Assembly: GCA_017511005.1 (NCBI GenBank)
Contig: JAFWLP010000075.1
Location: forward strand, 1 to 33,249
Source: Clostridiales bacterium
GTDB lineage: Bacteria; Bacillota; Clostridia; Saccharofermentanales; Saccharofermentanaceae
DNA: 33,249 nt
Direction: 5' to 3'
The notes under the pieces are model-generated. The model was not told where the DNA came from, did not search any database, and saw only the letters and a list, made by a program, of their open reading frames with translations. Made by a program: the position numbers and the translations under genes. Below are positions 30,420 through 33,249 of this stretch, piece by piece. The first letter of the stretch is position 1, and every line of letters begins with the position of its first letter.

Positions 30420-30704
30420 ATGAAAAACGAAAATATTAAGACCATCGATATAGAGCAACTTGATACAGTATCAGGAGGATTGGATCCGTATACGATGTCA
30501 CTGTTGACCATGTGGTTTCAAATGGGAGCCAATTATCTGTGGAATGAATTTATGGAACTGATAGAAGGTCCTCAGGTCTCAGGTCCCAAAACAGGCTTGA
30601 TCAACTGTCCCTTCTGCGGACAGCCGGTTCACCGCGACGCATTTCAGGAGCATATGATCAACAACCATTCCGAGGATATAATCAAGAACAGTCCGGTTTG
30701 TTGA
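30420..30704 (+). CDS. Double-glycine-leader peptide with a C2H2-like zinc finger
   Basis: 94 residues. The leader IDIEQLDTVSGG ends at Gly20. A hydrophobic/aromatic helix follows (MSLLTMWFQMGANYLWNEF), then a short linker. A zinc-finger-like motif CPFCGQPVHRDAF..H comes next, spaced C-x2-C-x11-H-x4-H (residues of about 63-83). GGGAGG lies about 8 nt before the ATG. The leader predicts export by a C39-peptidase transporter. The finger, however, is a nucleic-acid or metal-binding feature unusual for a secreted peptide. Alternatively the leader-like N-terminus is fortuitous and the protein is intracellular. No exporter is nearby. Confidence 0.72.
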   Translation: MKNENIKTIDIEQLDTVSGGLDPYTMSLLTMWFQMGANYLWNEFMELIEGPQVSGPKTGLINCPFCGQPVHRDAFQEHMINNHSEDIIKNSPVC

Positions 30705-30752
30705 TTCAAACCCTGATCCATATCCCGCTTCCATATAAGAAAGGAAACTGTC

Positions 30753-30806
30753 ATGACGGCATCCGTGTATACGGGTGCCGCATTACATTACGTCAAAAAC
30801 CCTTAA
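30753..30806 (+). CDS. 17-codon ORF overlapping a hairpin
   Basis: ATG at 30753 has AAGGAAA 7-8 nt upstream and encodes MTASVYTGAALHYVKNP. The same DNA forms a 10-bp hairpin, CGGCATCCGT with ACGGGTGCCG (about 30757-30778, one G-T pair). The hairpin could simply be the end of the peptide transcript. Translation is unproven. Confidence 0.25.
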   Translation: MTASVYTGAALHYVKNP

Positions 30807-30914
30807 TGAAGAATTCACACCGTATTCGATTTATATAGCCTAAATCGAAACATTCGGCAAGTATCATTGAGATATCGATGTTCATAATGGAATGCTATGA
30901 AGGGAGATACTTCA

Positions 30915-31583
30915 ATGAAGAAGATAATAGCGATCCTGATCTGCGCGGGCCTGCTCGGAACGACCGCGTGCTCCAAGGATACAAAGATTACAAAATCAAA
31001 TGATGACGTCTCATCAGGAGAGACAACTGCTATAGAAAAAGTAACGGATGCTGAGGGCAGATCGGATAATATGGATGCTGTAAGTGCCGTAGGTAATATC
31101 GAAGTCGATGAGGGTCTTCTGACAATGACCATAACCATTCCCGGTGATTTTGTCGGTGAGACCACCCAGGAAGAGATAGATAAGGCCATTGAAGAGAAAG
31201 GCTACATATCCGGCACGTTAAATGATGACGGCAGCGTCACCTATGTCATGACCAAGGCCCAGCATAAGCAGATGATGGAAGACATGACCAAGAGCATGGA
31301 CGAGTCCCTGCAGAGCATCCTGGATGACAAAGATACTTATCCGAACTTCGAGAGCATCACGCATAATGCGGATTATACGGATTTCACCATAGAGTATTCC
31401 GCTGATGAACTGTCCCTGAGCGACACGTTCTCAACGATCCTGTTCTATTACATTGGCGGAATGTACGGCGTATTTAACGGTGAACCCGCCGAAAATGTCC
31501 ACGTCGCATTCGTCAATTCCGAGACAGGCGAGCTGATCTCGGAGGCCAATTCAAGAGATATGGGGAAGAGTGCGGAAGAATAA
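30915..31583 (+). CDS. Lipoprotein of unknown function
   Basis: 222 residues from the ATG at 30915, with GGGAG about 8 nt upstream. An upstream ATG at 30897 has no site. Lipoprotein signal: KK at 2-3, hydrophobic 4-14, lipobox GTTAC with a Thr at the usual Leu position, Cys19. A Thr/Ser/Asp-rich linker follows. The domain from about 60 shows LLTMTITIPGDFVGETTQEE, YVMTKAQHKQMMEDMTKSMD, SITHNADYTDFTIEYS and a hydrophobic SDTFSTILFYYIGGMYGVF. Similar lipoproteins occur in gut Clostridia without a known function. Probably surface-anchored. Confidence 0.82.
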   Translation: MKKIIAILICAGLLGTTACSKDTKITKSNDDVSSGETTAIEKVTDAEGRSDNMDAVSAVGNIEVDEGLLTMTITIPGDFVGETTQEEIDKAIEEKGYISGTLNDDGSVTYVMTKAQHKQMMEDMTKSMDESLQSILDDKDTYPNFESITHNADYTDFTIEYSADELSLSDTFSTILFYYIGGMYGVFNGEPAENVHVAFVNSETGELISEANSRDMGKSAEE

Positions 31584-31587
31584 GATA

Positions 31588-31683
31588 ACTAGGACTATCA
31601 AAAACAATCGGAAACTCTATCGCATCAGCATTAAATGTTTTTCTTAAAGCCAAAATCGCAAGATACCAAATCACAGTACTCCT
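31588..31683 (-). pseudogene. Remnant of an SMC/AAA-type ATPase C-terminus
   Basis: A 32-codon minus-strand frame between stop 31684-31686 and the end of the lipoprotein gene encodes WYLAILALRKTFNADAIEFP, then IVFDSPS. The pattern LAILALRK followed by PIVFDSP is the Walker-B-region sequence of SMC/RecN-like ATPases of mobile defence genes. There is no start, and the frame is cut where the lipoprotein gene ends. The assignment rests on a short sequence. Confidence 0.35.
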
Positions 31684-31686
31684 TTA

Positions 31687-31940
31687 TTACTCTTTTACAA
31701 GCTGGCCGCATTCAGGGCATCTTGGAGACTTGGTAAACGAAGTACCACATCGTCTGCAAATACATTGAACAGTACCATCTGATTTGCGTATTATTCCCTT
31801 GGGTTTTAGCGGAGTATTTATATCATCAGTTTTTGAATTCGTTTGAATGATTCCATTTTCCAAGCGATCACAAATAGTTATAAGCGAATGTTCAATCTGC
31901 TTATAACTACGGAATATTGATATTGTTGAAAAACATACTT
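31687..31940 (-). pseudogene. Zinc-ribbon gene fragment, partial paralogue of the upstream gene
   Basis: The last 45 or so codons repeat the C-terminus of the 31944-32825 product: DDINTPLKPKGIIRKSDGT, then CRRCGTSF..RCPECGQLVKE against CARCNYQF..RCPECGQLMKE. The first part of the frame shows no clear match, and no ribosome site is seen. The formal frame reaches 31977 by overlapping the neighbouring gene. The divergence is considerable, so it is an old duplication or the tail of a separate paralogue. Confidence 0.55.
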
Positions 31941-31943
31941 TAC

Positions 31944-32825
31944 CTACTCTTTCATAAGCTGTCCGCACTCGGGGCATCTTGACGTTTGAATAAATTGGTA
32001 ATTACATCTGGCACATACATAATCCGAAGTGCCATCTGGCTTATATATAGTATTTTTAGGTCGCATTGGAATATTAATGTCATCTATAGTCTTGCGCCAG
32101 GACTTAAATTCTTCATAATTCATAATCCATATCGCTGAATGAGCATCAAGCAGGGAAACCGTGTGTCTGCAAACTCCAGATTTTGAAAGCATATCTTGTG
32201 CGCACTTTATGATAGCTATGAATTCACAGTAATTGTTCCAGCCGCACTTAGCACTCATCTTAAAAGACAATCCCATACTATTGAAGATGGAATCAAATGT
32301 ATCCGGACTGGTAGGCAGAAATCTGTCTCGGTCTTTAATGAAGAACAGGAAAGCTATTATGGGGTACTTGGCCCCAAAACAACTGATTGCATCATTAAAT
32401 GCTTTTTCTTCATCATCACCAAGATATATTTCATATAATGCTTGTTCGCATTTATCTCTTTTTTGCTTATCTGGATCTTTTAATCTGTTAAGGAAATCCG
32501 GCACGGCAAAGTGTCTGTTTACGAGATTGTCTGTGAAGGCTATTGCATCAGAAGCATACTTACATATTTCTCCACTGCCTATTTTACTCCTATCCCATTT
32601 GTCAAGTGAAAGAGCAGCATGAGCCTTTTCAAAAACATCATATTTGTAGTTTTCTTCTTTGGGCTGTTTACTTCCGTTATGAAAATCAAGAAGTCCTTTC
32701 GGCTCGCGATTTGCATAACGGACAAACTCTATGACGGTATCGACCGCGTATTCAATGGTTCGGGAATCAATGTTCTCCAGATATTGATTGACGGTCTGAT
32801 TGTAATTATCAGTGATGGAACCCAT
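31944..32825 (-). CDS. Unknown protein with C-terminal zinc ribbon
   Basis: 293 residues from the ATG at 32825, with GGGAG 9 nt upstream. A longer frame starts at 32855 without a site. Mostly helical and charged (residues 1-230), with segments YAVDTVIEFVRYANREPKG, AFNDAISCFGAKYPIIAFLF and FKMSAKCGWNNYCEF. A C-terminal Cys4 ribbon follows (CARCNYQF..RCPECGQLMKE). The family was not recognised. It has low GC and lies next to ATPase and HsdS remnants, so a role in defence or mobile DNA is possible. Confidence 0.75.
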   Translation of the reverse strand: MGSITDNYNQTVNQYLENIDSRTIEYAVDTVIEFVRYANREPKGLLDFHNGSKQPKEENYKYDVFEKAHAALSLDKWDRSKIGSGEICKYASDAIAFTDNLVNRHFAVPDFLNRLKDPDKQKRDKCEQALYEIYLGDDEEKAFNDAISCFGAKYPIIAFLFFIKDRDRFLPTSPDTFDSIFNSMGLSFKMSAKCGWNNYCEFIAIIKCAQDMLSKSGVCRHTVSLLDAHSAIWIMNYEEFKSWRKTIDDINIPMRPKNTIYKPDGTSDYVCARCNYQFIQTSRCPECGQLMKE

Positions 32826-32857
32826 AGCATATTCTCCCGGCACACTTATATGCATAT

Positions 32858-32863
32858 ATTATA
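32858..32863 (-). promoter_or_regulatory. -10 box of the zinc-ribbon gene
   Basis: A perfect TATAAT on the minus strand, 33 nt before the ATG at 32825. The -35 region is weak. Confidence 0.45.
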
Positions 32864-33101
32864 ATTTGCCGTTATGAATATAAAAAGAACATGTCGTGAA
32901 TTTTTGATAGTTTTATTGTTGAGTCAATTATGTGCCTCTTCTAGGTCGAAAAGTCTGAAATATTAAAGGTCATCTCATTTGTTCTTTCTATTTGATATTG
33001 AGTGCTCTTTGTTCATCTTAATAAATTTGTACAGAATGGATTTACATCGTGTAATTGCTAGTAGTTAATACCATAATTCTATATTGATTGGGTTATGCAA
33101 T
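32864..33101. other. AT-rich non-coding stretch
   Basis: No gene or convincing structure was found in this strongly AT-rich interval between the divergent zinc-ribbon gene and the HsdS fragment. Confidence 0.5.
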
Positions 33102-33249
33102 ACGGATGCTTGGGAACAGCGTAAGCTGCGTGATTTGATTGTCGAATACAAAGAAACGGTTGATGATGACTGTACCCTACCGATCCTAACATCATCCAAA
33201 ACCGAAGGAGTTGTGCTTCAAGAAGATCACTTCGGCAGTAAGCAACGTC
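33102..33249 (+). pseudogene. HsdS (type I restriction specificity subunit) fragment, cut by the window edge
   Basis: The frame encodes TDAWEQRKLRDLIVEYKETV, then LPILTSSKTEGVVLQEDHFG. The W-E-Q-R-K-L opening and the LTSS..EGV..Q..HF block are hallmarks of HsdS target-recognition domains. No ATG or ribosome site lies upstream. The frame is open only back to a stop at 33066, and the sequence before TDAWEQ is not HsdS-like. It is therefore either a 5'-less silent cassette or a gene interrupted at its start. It continues past the window. Confidence 0.6.

Overview
The window reads as chromosomal DNA of an anaerobic Clostridia-type Firmicute, in the Lachnospiraceae/Oscillospiraceae or a neighbouring rumen/gut group. 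This is an inference from gene content: a HrcA/CIRCE-controlled Hsp20, a UvrX-type Y-family polymerase paired with YolD, a DUF6465-like lysine-rich protein, an OmpR/HisKA pair driving a SalX/FtsX ABC transporter, Sel1-repeat proteins, SbcCD, and strong AGGAGG ribosome sites throughout. No rRNA, tRNA, complete insertion sequence or CRISPR array was seen.

Layout. 0.4-5.0 kb is stress and DNA housekeeping: a PEBP-like lipoprotein, Hsp20 under a CIRCE operator, a Lys/Ala/Pro-rich DNA-binding-like protein, and a translesion polymerase/YolD operon. 5.0-11.5 kb is one regulatory-transport module: a 105-nt inverted repeat, an apparently leaderless response regulator with its kinase, then (behind a CTTAAGGTT direct repeat) a secreted COG1361-like protein, an ATPase and an FtsX/MacB permease. 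11.5-13.8 kb holds three 74-75-nt-spaced hairpin repeats, a double-glycine-leader peptide, and an AbiEi/AbiEii type IV toxin-antitoxin pair whose promoter lies in a 44-bp palindrome. 13.9-18.5 kb holds two paralogous Sel1 proteins flanking a J-domain-like coiled-coil protein and a HIRAN protein, then an ADP-ribosylglycohydrolase and an SseB-like protein.

18.5-22.6 kb is largely a gene graveyard of lower GC. Two head-to-head genes (HNH nuclease and HEPN-like protein) have both lost their 5' ends. Beyond them lie the 3' ends of an unknown gene, an aldo/keto reductase and a radical-SAM/SPASM enzyme, plus a second double-glycine-leader peptide. 22.7-25.5 kb has a DnaQ-like exonuclease with a zinc ribbon, a winged-helix protein, and a divergent three-gene operon of unknown function. 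25.8-30.1 kb is sbcDC. 30.1-31.6 kb has a third double-glycine-leader peptide whose cargo contains a C2H2-like zinc finger, and a lipoprotein. 31.6-33.2 kb is again AT-rich, with an ATPase C-terminal remnant, two related zinc-ribbon genes (one a fragment) and a 5'-less HsdS fragment running off the right edge.

The most interesting signals are: the Sel1/J-like/HIRAN/Sel1/DraG neighbourhood; three dissimilar double-glycine-leader peptides with no C39 exporter in view; the two regulatory repeat arrays at 5.1 and 11.5 kb; and defence-gene remnants at two separate places. Nothing was searched against a database, so family names are by recognition.
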